From: Simmondsia chinensis
Lineage: Eukaryota; Streptophyta; Magnoliopsida; Caryophyllales; Simmondsiaceae
NCBI GenBank assembly: GCA_018398585.1
Contig: JAGTTD010000015.1
Coordinates: 27,547,478 to 27,611,477, forward strand
Reading direction: 5' to 3'
DNA length: 64,000 bases
Shown here: positions 32,790-43,826 of the stretch, in pieces
How the letters are laid out: each line of letters starts with the position of its first letter
Position numbering within the stretch: position 1 is the stretch's first letter
Position numbers and translations under genes: made by a program
Notes under the pieces: model-generated
Told to the model about the DNA's origin: nothing
Database searches by the model: none
Seen by the model: only the letters and a program-made list of their open reading frames with translations

Positions 32790-33102
32790 TATCAACGTAA
32801 TATAAACAAGGAGTTGCTTCAAAATTTTAATTTAATTTATAATAAAATAGTTTGCAATGCAAATTCTGGACTCGTGATTGTTCATTAAAGCGAACAAAGA
32901 ATCCTAAACTGATCAAATATTGCTTTCCTTATTTTATCGACGTTGGATTACATTATTAATGTTCTAAATTTGTTCCTTATTTTAAAAATTAATTCATACA
33001 TGCATAGATAGTTAGCAGACAATTGAGTAGATTTATAAATTAATTATGTAATAATTTATTTCTTATACTAAAATTAAGGTTTTTTTTTTTTTTTCTGTTT
33101 TT
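32790..33102. other. Intergenic, AT-rich
   Basis: No gene. A 16-T homopolymer run lies near 33080-33095. Confidence 0.4.
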
Positions 33103-33710
33103 AGATCCCTAGGAGAGCCGTTCCGAAATAGCCCAAAAATAGAAAATATTACTCAAAATAACATTTTTGCAAAGATATTTCCCAAACTAGCCTCCACGTC
33201 TTATTTATTTATTTATTTTTTTTGGTTTTTGATGGAGGATGACTATTATTAGATAGTTTTATTAATGAGCAAAATATTAAATTATGTATTTATAAAAAAA
33301 TTTAATATTTAATAAATAACTTAATTTTAAATTTTTTTTATTATAAGTTATATACATAATTTAAATATAATTTGTATATTGTAAAATTTTTTTGAACAAA
33401 TATATTGTAAATATAAACGTAATATAATAATAAATTAATTAATTTTTTTGAACAAATAACAAATAAATTAATATATTTTATTTAATAAATAATTTTATAA
33501 AAAAAAAAAATTAAGTGGCAGGGGTTTGCCATGCCAACTTTTTTTTTTTTTAAAGGGTATCTCCCTCAAAAACCAAAAAAAAAAAAAAGAAAATAAATAA
33601 AAAATTAAAAATGCTGATGTGGAGGCTAGTTTAGAAAAAACTTTTGCAAATATGTTATTTTGGGTAATATTTTCTATTTTCGGGCTATTTTGGGCGACGG
33701 CTCTCCCTAG
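33103..33710. mobile_element. Long-TIR MITE (Mutator-like or foldback)
   Basis: About 95-100 bp at each end are inverted copies of each other. The left end reads GGAGAGCCGTTCCGAAATAG and the right end, reverse-complemented, GGAGAGCCGTCGCCCAAAAT. Both run on through TAGAAAATATTAC to CTAGCCTCCACRTC. The middle is AT-rich and non-coding. Long TIRs are typical of Mutator-like MITEs, but the 9-bp TSD expected there was not found. Its transcript would fold into a hairpin. Confidence 0.75.
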
Positions 33711-35207
33711 AAATCGTAATTATCATCTTTATTCATTACATATTGTTTACTCTGTTTTTAGATATTTCTTATTATTTTAGTCTACTTTTAGATATTTTAG
33801 ATTAGTAAACTCTAAGTGATCCAGAAGTCATCATCAGCTATTTAATCTACTAATAATAGTAATGACATGGACCTCTCCCGTGTTCATGTTGTTATTCTGG
33901 TGACCAACTATATTAAGTATCAGAAAAAATTACTTATACCGAAATCATATATCTAATTTATATATTAAATAATATAAAAAAATATAATTAAAATGTAAAA
34001 AAATACCTTTTCTATAAATTAATAAATATTTAATATATATAATATTAGTGGTAAGTAACCTTAAAAGAGAAAATAGACAGAACAAGAAACGACCCAACAT
34101 TAATATCCCATTCTCACATATCAACTTGTCCTAGAACAATTCTTATTTTGTGAAACTACTTAAAAATTAAAAATTATTTATTATTTATTATTTATTTAAA
34201 TATACCATATGACTATTAGTTATATTAATCATAGTTTTCATATTACTCTAAGTAAATAATAAATTATTTTTGTGATAGTTGCGAGAGAAGTATTCCCTTA
34301 AAAGTCATCACAGGTGATGATTTTGAGTCGAATTAAATGTCATAACAAGTTTTGTTTTAATAGAGAAGGATTAGTGGTAGATATTTTCGCCACAAAAATT
34401 AGAAACGAATATTTCTGTCTCAAAATGGTCCCTAAAACGTGAGATTTTCAGACAGAAAGACCTTTCTCAAAACAACACTGTACAGACGGATTTTACGTGG
34501 TGCCCTCCATCTCAAATTCATGGATACTCTATTTGAAGGTGCTGTAATAGAGAGGGTTTCGTGACATTTTATTCCGCCTCAAATTATTTCATTTAGAAAT
34601 ACTTTTCACATCTCCAATCCTTAAAGCAGTATTCTTTTTTTTTTTTCCTATTTTACAAACTAAGTAAAGAAAGCAAATTGTTTTTAACAAAAGAAGTAAA
34701 CAAGCTCATCAAAAGAAATAATCTTAAACAGTTGTTTTCAATCATCAAGCTCTAAGATAATGGCTCAAACCTAAATTTATTGGGCTCTCCAAGCCATGAC
34801 ACAAGCCTAGTATTAACGCAATCAAGCTTGAAGCATAGCCATTAAAGCCATAGATTAATGGCATAACTTACTTCCTCGAAAGGGATGGAAACAAAAATTA
34901 TGATGGAAGGGATTGTCTTCTCAGACACCGTTGCTGAAAACCCGTTGTTTCTATCCGCTCCTCCTTATTTAGCACCAATTACACCTCACATTTTGGGCTC
35001 TAACCTTCCATGCTTTGTCTAGGCTGAAATATGGCTCATAAAACACGTGTTGAGGTAAAACATCTTTCCTCCAGGTTTGCCCACTTCTCGGAGGAATCCT
35101 TGAAGCCCACATTCTACTCCAACACTTCTTGTAACTACCAAGAGTCAAATGCTACCTTTTCCCACAGTACTCCTGCTAACTACCTTTCCCAGACCTTTGA
35201 ATCTGCT
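33711..35207. other. Intergenic, no recognised gene
   Basis: AT-rich sequence with one 60-codon frame (35031-35213) that matches nothing I know. A stretch near 34370-34560 (GTGGTAGATATTTTCGCCAC and similar) looks like an old transposon fragment, but no ends were found. Confidence 0.35.
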
Positions 35208-35504
35208 GGGTAAATACCTCTACAGTTTACATTGTGACAATTTAGTAATATGGTTAAATTGATGTCGAGACGTTTTAACGATACAATTATATTAAATGCA
35301 AGTAACCCAATAAAAACCCACATGTTTACCCCATTTAAACCAAGCATGACTAAATTGGTGCATTTAAAAGTACAACAACAACAACAACAATAACAATCTC
35401 AGTGCCTCAAGGGCTCCCGCAAAAGCAGCGTGCATTTAAAAGTACATCAATTAAATCAATACGATGAATGACATACTTGGACCTTTGATGCAAATGACCA
35501 TACA
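35208..35504. mobile_element. Third copy of the GTCCTTGTACTTT MITE, interrupted
   Basis: The TGTGACAATTTAGTAATATG and ACTTGGACCTTTGATGCAAA parts match the ends and interior of the MITEs at 4905-5256 and 37700-38076. It is diverged and was hit by the 55-bp LINE-tail insertion at 35375-35429. Confidence 0.45.
35375..35429 (-). mobile_element. 55-bp RTE LINE-tail micro-insertion with 17-bp TSD
   Basis: A perfect direct repeat GTGCATTTAAAAGTACA (35358-35374 and 35430-35446) encloses 55 bp. On the minus strand these read GCGGGAGCCCTTGAGGCACT followed by GAGATTGTTATTG and (GTT)n. Only the last 55 nt of the LINE/SINE RNA were copied. Confidence 0.88.
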
Positions 35505-35859
35505 TTTTTAATAATTAAATTTAATACTACAAATTAGTATACATACATTAAACATTTATTATTGTTTATATGATATTGTTGTATAGCAAATTTGTCAAAA
35601 CTCAATAGTCAGTCCATGTAGAATGGGATTTTCAACGGTTGCCTCAAGTCTATGAGGGTTGGCCTTAAGACAACATAAGGTTGACATAATTTCAAACAAC
35701 ACGAATATGATATAAAAATAGGATAATATTATTGTCAACGTAAAACTGTTAATGTTAGAGTAATATTTTAAAATTGCATGGCTATTATTCACTGCAAGTT
35801 ACATTATTGTTTTGACAATAACAATTATTATTTTGTCAATAATAATAGTGCATCATGCT

Positions 35860-36330
35860 TTATTGAAGACGAAGCCTGAGGCAGGGTTTTCCGAAAGAAG
35901 AAGTCAGGCCGTGCTTCGTTGCACTTTAGACCATGATGTCATTTGTGCTCTTCGCATAGATTTCTTGGGGGGCCCGTAAGCTGAGTTTTGTTTAGAGTAC
36001 TTGTGGCTAGTGTTTCTCGTCATTCTTAATAGTTTTTGGTGTTTGAGATTATAAGCTTCTTTCCTATATTGTCTTTTGATGGATGGGGGGCGTTCTTTGT
36101 CATTGATGCTTGTTGTTCCTGTTTATATGTTTTTTTGGCTTAGTTTAGAGTGATTCTCTAGGTATTTTCCTTCCCCAAGAGTTGGTGTAGGTTTGTTTTT
36201 AGGCATCTTTTGATTATTAAGTCTTGTTGTTTTGTTTCTCCCCCGCTTTTGGTGTCTTTCTAGGATCCCGCTTTGGTGGGTGTGCCCGCTTGTAATGAAA
36301 ATGTTCTCTCTATTTATCGAAAAAAAGGAG
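35860..36330 (+). mobile_element. Possible L1-type LINE 3' UTR with poly(A)
   Basis: A GT-rich, pyrimidine-rich stretch ending TTGTAATGAAAATGTTCTCT, CTATTTATCG and an A-run (36320-36326) resembles the 3' UTR of plant L1-type LINEs. No endonuclease or reverse transcriptase frame is present and no TSD was found. Confidence 0.35.
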
Positions 36331-37415
36331 ATCCATATCAAAGTTTTTGGCGTCATTTATTTACCATATTTAAGTAATTAGGTAAAAACGAATTTGTTTT
36401 CAACTTGTTTAACCAATTTATATATGTAGTCATGTCAACTTATATGAGTTATTTGAATTTATATTGCAGCTACTATTCATATGTTGCAGTTTGGGATATA
36501 AATAAAACAAATGTTCGATAAACTACTCATATTCACAATAGATCATTAGGGCTCTTTCATATTTGTTTTGAGGAAACTAGCTTATTGAATTGAGTTTGAG
36601 CATATTCAATAAACTTAACGAGTCGATTCCGAATACAGGTGCTTGCTAATGTTCACAAATCGTTTGATAAGGGTCCGATAAAAGCTTTTTAAAGGATCAA
36701 TTAGCTCGAAATTGTTTCAATAATGGCTTGATGATAAAGAAAATAACTTTGCTTTATGGCAAGCTCAACTCGATAACATGTTCCACTCAATGTCAAGCTC
36801 AACTTGGCTTGATTCAGTTAACAAGAGATGAGTGTGAAGCATGCTAATATCTTATCAAAGGAGTTTGTATGATGGTTCACAAATCTCGATTAAAGTTTGG
36901 CTCGAACTTGATCTCGATAAGCCTTTTCAACCTCAAGTTTGAATAGGGCGGTGCTCAGCTCGACTTGGCTTGTTGGCATTAGACAATTTTGACTACATCT
37001 ATTCATGTTAATTCAGTAACTTGTATAATTGCGAACTTGAAATCTATATATTTATCACTATTGTCAACCATAAGAGCTCATTGTGTTAATATTTATAAAT
37101 TGACAAATTATATTATTTAACAGAAATATTACCCAAACAATTAAATGGATACTCATTCACTAATCGAGTAGGGTAAGGATCGGGGGCGTCTCATCTATTT
37201 AATAAACAAGATTGTTGACTTTTTTTTTCCCTTAAACCTCGTATATAATGCAAACATAAACACAAATACGATTCAATACTGTACATTTATACTTAGGATT
37301 TTCTATCGTTTTCTTTTTTGGGCTGAATCTCCTATGTTGAGAGTTTTGGCTCAGTATTCTAACCATTTGTACAGATTTGACATCGTTTACATAAAAAGAT
37401 TATCTATGCCAAAGG
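36331..37415. other. Intergenic with degenerate repeats
   Basis: 36540-36980 has many imperfect AGCTCGA / GGCTTGA motifs, as in old hAT-derived repeats of plants. No ends or genes can be defined. Confidence 0.35.
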
Positions 37416-37700
37416 TGTCAGGGAAATAACTTTTCCAAGCGCTTAAACTGATGGGTAGAGGCTCATGAATGGTTTTATACTCATGCCCTTTCATGTAATT
37501 GCCTATTGCGTTGAAGCACAAATAATGCACAAGCCTGCCTCATACCCTGTGCTTAAATTATAATAATATTGAAAGTGGGGCTGTTGAGATTTGAATTCGT
37601 AACTTCTTAGTCAACAAAGCTCGGATACAATATCAAAGAACCTATTTTTCAAAAAGCTTAAAATGATGGATGAAGGCCTATGAATGATTTTATACTCTAC
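37416..37700 (-). mobile_element. TRIM-T, second complete copy (minus strand)
   Basis: Reverse-complemented, the 285-bp unit has a 5' LTR of about 75 bp (AGAGTATAAAATCATTC...), a mutated primer site (TTGTATCCGAGC), the internal AATTCAAATCTCAACAGCCC and CAGGGTATGAGGCAGGCTTG motifs, and a 3' LTR (37416-37483) ending CCCTGACA. The order is identical to 6262-6552. No TSD was found and the copies are well diverged, so the insertion is old. Confidence 0.65.
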
Positions 37701-38076
37701 TAGAAGGTCCTTATACTTTACCCATTTTGTCAATTAAATTATTTTTTTTTTTACAATTCCGCCAATTTAGTCTATGTATAATTGATATTATATCAACTTA
37801 GTCCTTAGAGTAAAATTTATGTTCAGCTATTAATAAAATTTTAATGGTTCGGCCATTGATCAGGCTAAATTGAGTCCATAGGCAGATTTGTAGTGGACTA
37901 CTTATGTCTAACGTGATTCTGCTATTAAAAATTTTATCAACAACTTAAAATTTGAATTTGACTAAATGACAAAATTGATACAATATAAATTATAAAATTA
38001 TTAAATTAACATAACTAAATATATAAATACTAAATTAACACAATACGAAAAGTACAAGGATCTTTGTGTAAATAAC
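37700..38076. mobile_element. Second copy of the GTCCTTGTACTTT MITE
   Basis: The ends GGTCCTTATACTTTACC and (reverse complement) TTATTTACACAAAGATCCTT are inverted repeats, and TCAATTTAG-type motifs are internal. The element abuts the TRIM-T copy. Confidence 0.5.
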
Positions 38077-38601
38077 CCTAAAAAATTTAAAAAATTTAAT
38101 GCAATGCGGCGCGTTGAACACCACAGCGACCACCTGTATAAAAGGAAATTGAAATAGCTTTCGGAATAAAAATGACGTATGCATTGCGTCTGAATGACAA
38201 TGGCATGATATAGTGAGTATTATCTTATTGACACAATTTAAAATTGTTAGAAAAATAACTCGAATAGGTAAGTTTAAAAAAAAACAAAAAAAAAAGCAGA
38301 GACAGTCAAGGATAATTTGGGATGGGGTAACTGACGCAGAGTTTTTAAAAGGATGACCTCTAACTGAATAGAATATATCTCAAATGTAAGCAAAATGACT
38401 CGGGACAATATAACTAAATGACTTTAAAAAAAGAGATTTAGAGAGGAAATATCAAAATAAAGGAAGTTCTCGTGTAGGGAGTTCGCTACTGGGTATATAC
38501 GGGATAGTCAGCCACTGCGATTCTAAGGGTTAAAACAAAATCTAACACAATAGTGTATTTTTGGGTCACGGGGTTGGAGTATGCACCAACTTCTTTAGTT
38601 A
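38077..38601. other. Intergenic, nothing recognised
   Basis: No gene or repeat boundary is seen before the CAGAG TSD of copia-D. Confidence 0.4.
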
Positions 38602-38606
38602 CAGAG

Positions 38607-39724
38607 TGTTATTGTTGGTAAATATAAGACGTAGTTCGAGTAAAAGAAAATAATTAAAATAAGGGAGGACAAAAACGTAGCATTTTAGGTTGAAGTAATT
38701 CTTTGAATTCTATTTTTGGGGCAGTGTCTGAATTGCCCTTCACTTGTGAAATTAATTACTTGTTTGTATGAGATACCCAGCTGCCCGGATGTACTATTTC
38801 CTGCCCGAACAGTGCTGCCCGCTCTGATCCAATTGTACTGGCTGCCCGGTTTGGGCTGCCCATGCTGCCCGAATAGTACTTCCTGCCCGGATCCTTTTAA
38901 GTGTACAGCTGGCTTGCTTTTGTTTCACCCTCATCTCTCTCTCCCTTAACCAGAAACCCGTTAGGGTTTTCTTGTGAGGCTCTTCCAGAAGGTTCTGTAG
39001 CTTCATCTCGGCCGTTCGAGCCTCGACACGCGTCACAAGATCCGGGGCCCTCGATATATGAACCGTGTGTAAGTTTCGACCGTCCGATTGTTGCGTAAGT
39101 TAAAGGCTGTGATGAGCTTTAGGGTTTTTCTTAGGTCGTAGCTTGGGGGTATTTAATGCCGAGTTGGTTGAGTCGTAGAGGTAACGAAAATCAGTTTTCT
39201 TCTCCTCTCCCCTTCTCTCTCTGGCGATTTTTACCCTTGAAGGCTCCCTTGAAACCCTAACCCTAAAAACGAATCTCTGAGCCATAATACACTTAGGTTC
39301 CAACCTCGTGAGCCTCGGATCGAAGTGTAATCGTGTTCGTTGAGCTCCGTTCGTGCTATTGGAGCTCCGTTGCTGGCCAGAAGCTCTGTTCGTGTTCCGG
39401 TGGAGGTCCGGTCGTGGTGTTCTTGGAGTGTTCTTGAGCCTTACTCGTGGTGTGAGCGACTTGCTTGCAATTTCGGTAAAATCTAGTTCACAAGGGGAGG
39501 TATACTTCTAAACCTACTAGATTCGGTTGTTCTCTTGAGTCTTGTGTTGTATTTGAGGTTTATGAAGTGATTTGTGTTGTAATTAGTCTAGGTCTAGTTT
39601 AAGTTGGTTCTTGTGGGGCAAGATCTGAGATCTTGAAGTTATTGCTGTGTGTTATCTTTGTGTGTCTTGTTTGAGAAGTTTATCTGAGTCATTTTGTGTA
39701 AGATTTGAATAATTACACATAACA
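38607..39724 (+). repeat. 5' LTR of copia-D
   Basis: It starts TGTTATTGTTGG and ends ACACATAACA. U3 carries seven CTGCCC motifs between 38781 and 38889, just upstream of a TTTTAAG sequence that may act as a weak TATA element. The leader has GTTAGGGTTTT and AACCCTAACCCTAAAAACG telobox-like motifs. Confidence 0.93.
38781..38889 (+). promoter_or_regulatory. CTGCCCG motif array in copia-D U3
   Basis: CTGCCCG occurs at 38781, 38801, 38815, 38842, 38865 and 38883, with CTGCCCA at 38856. Spacing is 9-27 bp. The array recurs in the 3' LTR with a small unit-number change. A related CTGCCC-rich block is in the copia-B LTR. Repeated short boxes in U3 act as enhancers in Tnt1-type elements; that role here is inferred. 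Confidence 0.55.
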
Positions 39725-39726
39725 AG

Positions 39727-39738
39727 TGGTATCAGAGC
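39727..39738 (+). promoter_or_regulatory. Initiator-Met tRNA primer-binding site, copia-D
   Basis: TGGTATCAGAGC starts 2 nt after the 5' LTR, complementary to the 3' end of initiator-Met tRNA. Confidence 0.93.
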
Positions 39739-39767
39739 CCAGGTTAGAACACGGTCTAAAATAAAAA

Positions 39768-42700
39768 ATGGCCTCAGCTAAACATGACATCGAGAAATTC
39801 ACGGGTAGAAACGATTTTGAGCTATGGAAAGTCAAGGTACAAGCACTGCTTATGGCCCTTGGCGTTAGTTCTGCACTTCTGGAAGATAACGATCTTCCAG
39901 AAGGTCTCAAACCGTCAGACAAGGCTAATATGGATAAAGTAGCTCACGGTAATATCTTACTTTGTTTAAGTAACACAGTTCTAACTAAAGTGTCATCTGA
40001 AAAAAGTGCCTTAGATGTCTGGAAAAAGTTAGAACAACTATATGCCTCTAAATCCCTCTCTAATCGAGTATATTATATGGAAAGATTTTACTGCTTTAGA
40101 ATGGACGAGAACAAAAACATAGAGGACAATTTAGATGAATTCTATAGAGTATTATCAGACTTGGACACTCTAAAAGTAGAAATAACTGACGAGACTCAGG
40201 CTATAATACTTTTAGGATCATTCCCTAAATACCTAAGTTCTCTAAAAGAAACTCTAAGATACGGCAGAAAGAGCATATCACTAACAGAGGTAGAGGACGC
40301 CCTAAGATCTAAAGCAGTAGAACTAAAGAAAGAGGGAAAATACTATCCTAGTAATAGTGGCAATCGCGGTGAAAGCTTAAACATACGAGGTAGAACTAAA
40401 ACAAAAGACAACTATAAAAGAAGAGGTAGGAACCACTCAAGATCCAGGTCTAGGGGTAGAAAAGATCTGTCTCATGTAAAATGCTATGAATGTGGAAAAT
40501 TCGGCCACTATAGGAGCATTTGTCCTGAAAACAAGAACCAAGCTAGGGCTGATTACACTGTAGAAAATCATGAATGTGGAGAAGTATTGATTGCATCTAC
40601 TGATTTCACTTACCATGAGTGGGTACTTGATTCTGGATGCAGTTTTCACATGACGTTTGATAAGTCCTATTTTACTGATTATGTGTCTGTAAATAGTGGA
40701 AAGGTCATGTTAGGAAATGACCATGCATGCAAGGTGGTAGGTGTCGAAACTGTTAGGGTTAGAATGTCGGATGGCACGATCTTTACCCGAGAGGGAGTTA
40801 GACATGTACCAGAACTCAAAAGAAACCTGATATCCTTAGGACAACTTGATCTTAGTGGACTGACCCTAAAGGCCTATAGGGAAGAAATGAAAGTCTTGCG
40901 AGGTGTCCTTGTTGTAATCAAGGGAGAGATCAAGAATGGATTATATGTCCTTAAGGGAGAGGTAGTTTCTGGGGAGGGAAACATGTCCAAGATCGACCCT
41001 AAGGACACGACCAACCTATGGCATAGGAGGTTAGGACACATATCCGAGAGAGGACTAATAGAGCTCCAAAAACAGGGTTGTTTTGGTGCTGATTCTATGA
41101 CAAAACTTGATTTCTGTGATCATTGCATCTATGGTAAGCATCATAGGATTGCATTTAGTGTAGGCTCGCATACTACCCATGGCATTGTTGATTACGTTCA
41201 CACTGATCTATGGGGACCCTCAAGGGTTCCCACAGTGGGTGGAGCCCATTATTTCCTGTCCATAGTAGATGATTTCTCAAGAAAAGTATGGGTGTTTCTA
41301 CTTAAAAATAAAAACGATGCATATGATACTTTTGTTAAGTGGAAAACGTTAACTGAGAATCAAACAGGAAAGAAACTGAAAGTATTAAGAACTGACAACG
41401 GTCTAGAATTTGTGAACTCTGAATTTGACAAGCTTTGTGATGATAATGGTATAAAACGACATAAAACTGTAAGAGGAACCCCTCAACAAAATGGTGTAGC
41501 CGAACGCATGAACCGGACCCTACTAGATAGAGTAAGGTGTATGTTATTTTCAGCCGGGTTATCAAAACAGTTTTGGGGTGAGGCTGTTAACACAGCCGCA
41601 TACCTAATTAATAGGTCACCCAACTCTGTTTTGAAAATGAAAACACCCGAGAATGTTTGGAGCGGAAAGAACGCTAACTATGATAACCTAAGAGTATTTG
41701 GGTGCTCAGCTTTTGCACACCAACGAGAGGGTAAATTGGAACCTAGGGCTGTAAAAGGCATATTTCTAGGCTATCCTTCAGGCGTAAAGGGTTTTAGACT
41801 AGGTATGAAAGAGGGAAACAGAACTATAACAATAATTAGTAGGGATGTCATCTTCAACGAAGATGAGATGCCCTACATTAAACAACAATCGAGCAATAGT
41901 TCAAATGTTAGGAAATTCGACCCAGACTACTACGAATATGAAGTTAACCCACCTAGTCCTCTAAACCTGAGAAAAGAACCTGAAGATGACCTAGATAACT
42001 TCGAAAATATTGATAGAAATGTTGCTGTAACAGTGCCTAATAGAGCTGAAATTGAACCTAATGTACCTGAAAATGATGTTCAGGACCTGGAAACCTATCA
42101 ATTGGCTAGGGATAGAGTTAGGAGAGAATCTAGAGCCCCTGAAAAATATAGATATGCTGAGTGTATAGCTTATGCATTAAACACAGCTTTAGATTACGCA
42201 GAAACCGAGCCATTGTCCTACACTCAAGCAATCAACAGCAAGCATTCAGCCGAGTGGCTGAATGCTATGACAGTTGAAATGGAGAGCTTGAGGAAGAACA
42301 ATACTTGGGTCTTGATTCCCAAGCCCAAGGGTAGAAAAATCATAGGTTCAAAATGGATCTTTAGAGTTAAAGAACCCGATACTCCTGAAGGTTTGCCCCG
42401 GTTTAAGGCTAGACTAGTTGCCAAAGGTTTTTCACAAAAAGAGGGGGTAGACTATAATGAAATTTTTAGTCCTGTCGTAAAACATACCACTATTCGTGTT
42501 ATTATGTGCTTGATTGCCTTCTATGACATGTCTCTACATCAGATGGATGTTACTACTGCATTTTTGCATGGAGAGCTTGAGGAAGAGATGCTCATCTCCC
42601 AACCCGAGGGGTTTATTGAACCCGAGCAGTCTGAGCATGTTTGTTTGCTGAAAAAATCGCTGTATGGGCTGAAACAGTCACCCAGACAGTGGTATAAGAG

Positions 42701-43781
42701 GTTTCATGCATTCATGGTAGATAATAGTTTTAGTAGGACTGTTCATGACTCATGCTTGTACTATAAAGACATTGACTGTTCTGATGCTATTTTTCTGCTA
42801 ATATATGTGGATGATATGTTATTAGCTAGCAAGTCCCTAAAGCAGATTTGTGACTTGAAATCTCGGTTAAACGGCTCGTTTGATATGAAAGACTTAGGGG
42901 AAGCTAAAAGGATATTAGGTATTGATATCATCAGGAACAGGTCTAAAGGAACAGTACATTTAAGTCAAAGTCATTATCTTAACAAGGTTTTGAAAAGGTT
43001 TAATATGTTCGAGTCAAAACCAGTGAAACAACCTTTAGCATCGCAGTATCAATTCTCCGCAAGTCAATGCCCTAATACTGAGCAAGAAAAGTTTAAAATG
43101 AGCACAATACCGTATGCTAACGCCATAGGATCATTAATGTACGCAATGACCTGTACTAGACCGGACTTAGCGTTCCCCATGAGTTTATTGTCACGCTATA
43201 TGTCAAATCCCGGTAAGGTACATTGGGATGGTGTTAAATGGCTGCTAAGATATGTAAAAGGGTCAATTGATTTGGGCTTAACATTTGGTAGAGACCAAAA
43301 TGAACTTAGATTGACTGGTTTCGTAGATTCCGATTTTGCCGGTGATCTAGATAGGAGACGATCTACGTCAGCCTATGTTTTCACTTTAACGGGTGGAGCT
43401 ATTAATTGGAGGTCAAAGTTACAGACTTTAACCTCTTTATCTACTACCGAGTCAGAGCTCCTAGCAATATCGGATGCCGTTAAGGAAGCCATATGGCTGA
43501 ACGGCATGTTAAATGAGTTAAAACTAAACCTAGGGTCACCCAAAATCTACTCAGATAGTCAATCTGCCATTGCCCTTTGTAAGAACCCAGTTTTCCATGA
43601 TAGAACGAAACACTTAGCAGTCAGGCGGTATTTTATCATGGATAACATAGAAGAAAATCAGATTGATCTGCTGAAAATTTGTACCGAGGATAACCTCGCT
43701 GACATGGGGACTAAAGGTCTTCCGTTGGAGAAGTTTACACGTTTTGTTGAACTTCTTCAAATGGAATGGAACCCAGGGTGA
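39768..43781 (+). CDS. gag-pol polyprotein of copia-D, complete
   Basis: One frame of 1337 codons runs without a stop. Gag starts MASAKHDIEKFTGRNDFELW and ends with an RS-rich basic stretch and the zinc knuckle CYECGKFGHYRSIC (near residue 238). The aspartic protease has LDSGCSFHM (about 287). Pre-integrase LWHRRLGH (about 416) is followed by the integrase core (HTDLWGP, VDDFSR, RTDNGLEF, QQNGVAERMNRT). Reverse transcriptase shows QMDVTTAFLHGELEEEM (about 924) and YVDDMLLAS (about 1012). RNase H shows VDSDFAGDLD, STTESE and SDSQSAIALCKNP (about 1262). All catalytic motifs look normal and the length suits a Ty1/copia polyprotein. The product would form virus-like particles and integrate cDNA. 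The ATG is 29 bp after the primer site. Confidence 0.95.
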   Translation: MASAKHDIEKFTGRNDFELWKVKVQALLMALGVSSALLEDNDLPEGLKPSDKANMDKVAHGNILLCLSNTVLTKVSSEKSALDVWKKLEQLYASKSLSNRVYYMERFYCFRMDENKNIEDNLDEFYRVLSDLDTLKVEITDETQAIILLGSFPKYLSSLKETLRYGRKSISLTEVEDALRSKAVELKKEGKYYPSNSGNRGESLNIRGRTKTKDNYKRRGRNHSRSRSRGRKDLSHVKCYECGKFGHYRSICPENKNQARADYTVENHECGEVLIASTDFTYHEWVLDSGCSFHMTFDKSYFTDYVSVNSGKVMLGNDHACKVVGVETVRVRMSDGTIFTREGVRHVPELKRNLISLGQLDLSGLTLKAYREEMKVLRGVLVVIKGEIKNGLYVLKGEVVSGEGNMSKIDPKDTTNLWHRRLGHISERGLIELQKQGCFGADSMTKLDFCDHCIYGKHHRIAFSVGSHTTHGIVDYVHTDLWGPSRVPTVGGAHYFLSIVDDFSRKVWVFLLKNKNDAYDTFVKWKTLTENQTGKKLKVLRTDNGLEFVNSEFDKLCDDNGIKRHKTVRGTPQQNGVAERMNRTLLDRVRCMLFSAGLSKQFWGEAVNTAAYLINRSPNSVLKMKTPENVWSGKNANYDNLRVFGCSAFAHQREGKLEPRAVKGIFLGYPSGVKGFRLGMKEGNRTITIISRDVIFNEDEMPYIKQQSSNSSNVRKFDPDYYEYEVNPPSPLNLRKEPEDDLDNFENIDRNVAVTVPNRAEIEPNVPENDVQDLETYQLARDRVRRESRAPEKYRYAECIAYALNTALDYAETEPLSYTQAINSKHSAEWLNAMTVEMESLRKNNTWVLIPKPKGRKIIGSKWIFRVKEPDTPEGLPRFKARLVAKGFSQKEGVDYNEIFSPVVKHTTIRVIMCLIAFYDMSLHQMDVTTAFLHGELEEEMLISQPEGFIEPEQSEHVCLLKKSLYGLKQSPRQWYKRFHAFMVDNSFSRTVHDSCLYYKDIDCSDAIFLLIYVDDMLLASKSLKQICDLKSRLNGSFDMKDLGEAKRILGIDIIRNRSKGTVHLSQSHYLNKVLKRFNMFESKPVKQPLASQYQFSASQCPNTEQEKFKMSTIPYANAIGSLMYAMTCTRPDLAFPMSLLSRYMSNPGKVHWDGVKWLLRYVKGSIDLGLTFGRDQNELRLTGFVDSDFAGDLDRRRSTSAYVFTLTGGAINWRSKLQTLTSLSTTESELLAISDAVKEAIWLNGMLNELKLNLGSPKIYSDSQSAIALCKNPVFHDRTKHLAVRRYFIMDNIEENQIDLLKICTEDNLADMGTKGLPLEKFTRFVELLQMEWNPG

Positions 43782-43826
43782 TACTGGATGTAAAATTGTT
43801 AGTCACATACTTACCAAGGTGGAGTT

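Noticed and set aside
38716..39303. ORFs of 65-80 codons in the copia-D LTRs (also 43905-44528)
   Set aside because: They lie in U3/leader DNA on both strands, reflect the CTGCCCG repeats, and appear twice only because the LTR is duplicated.
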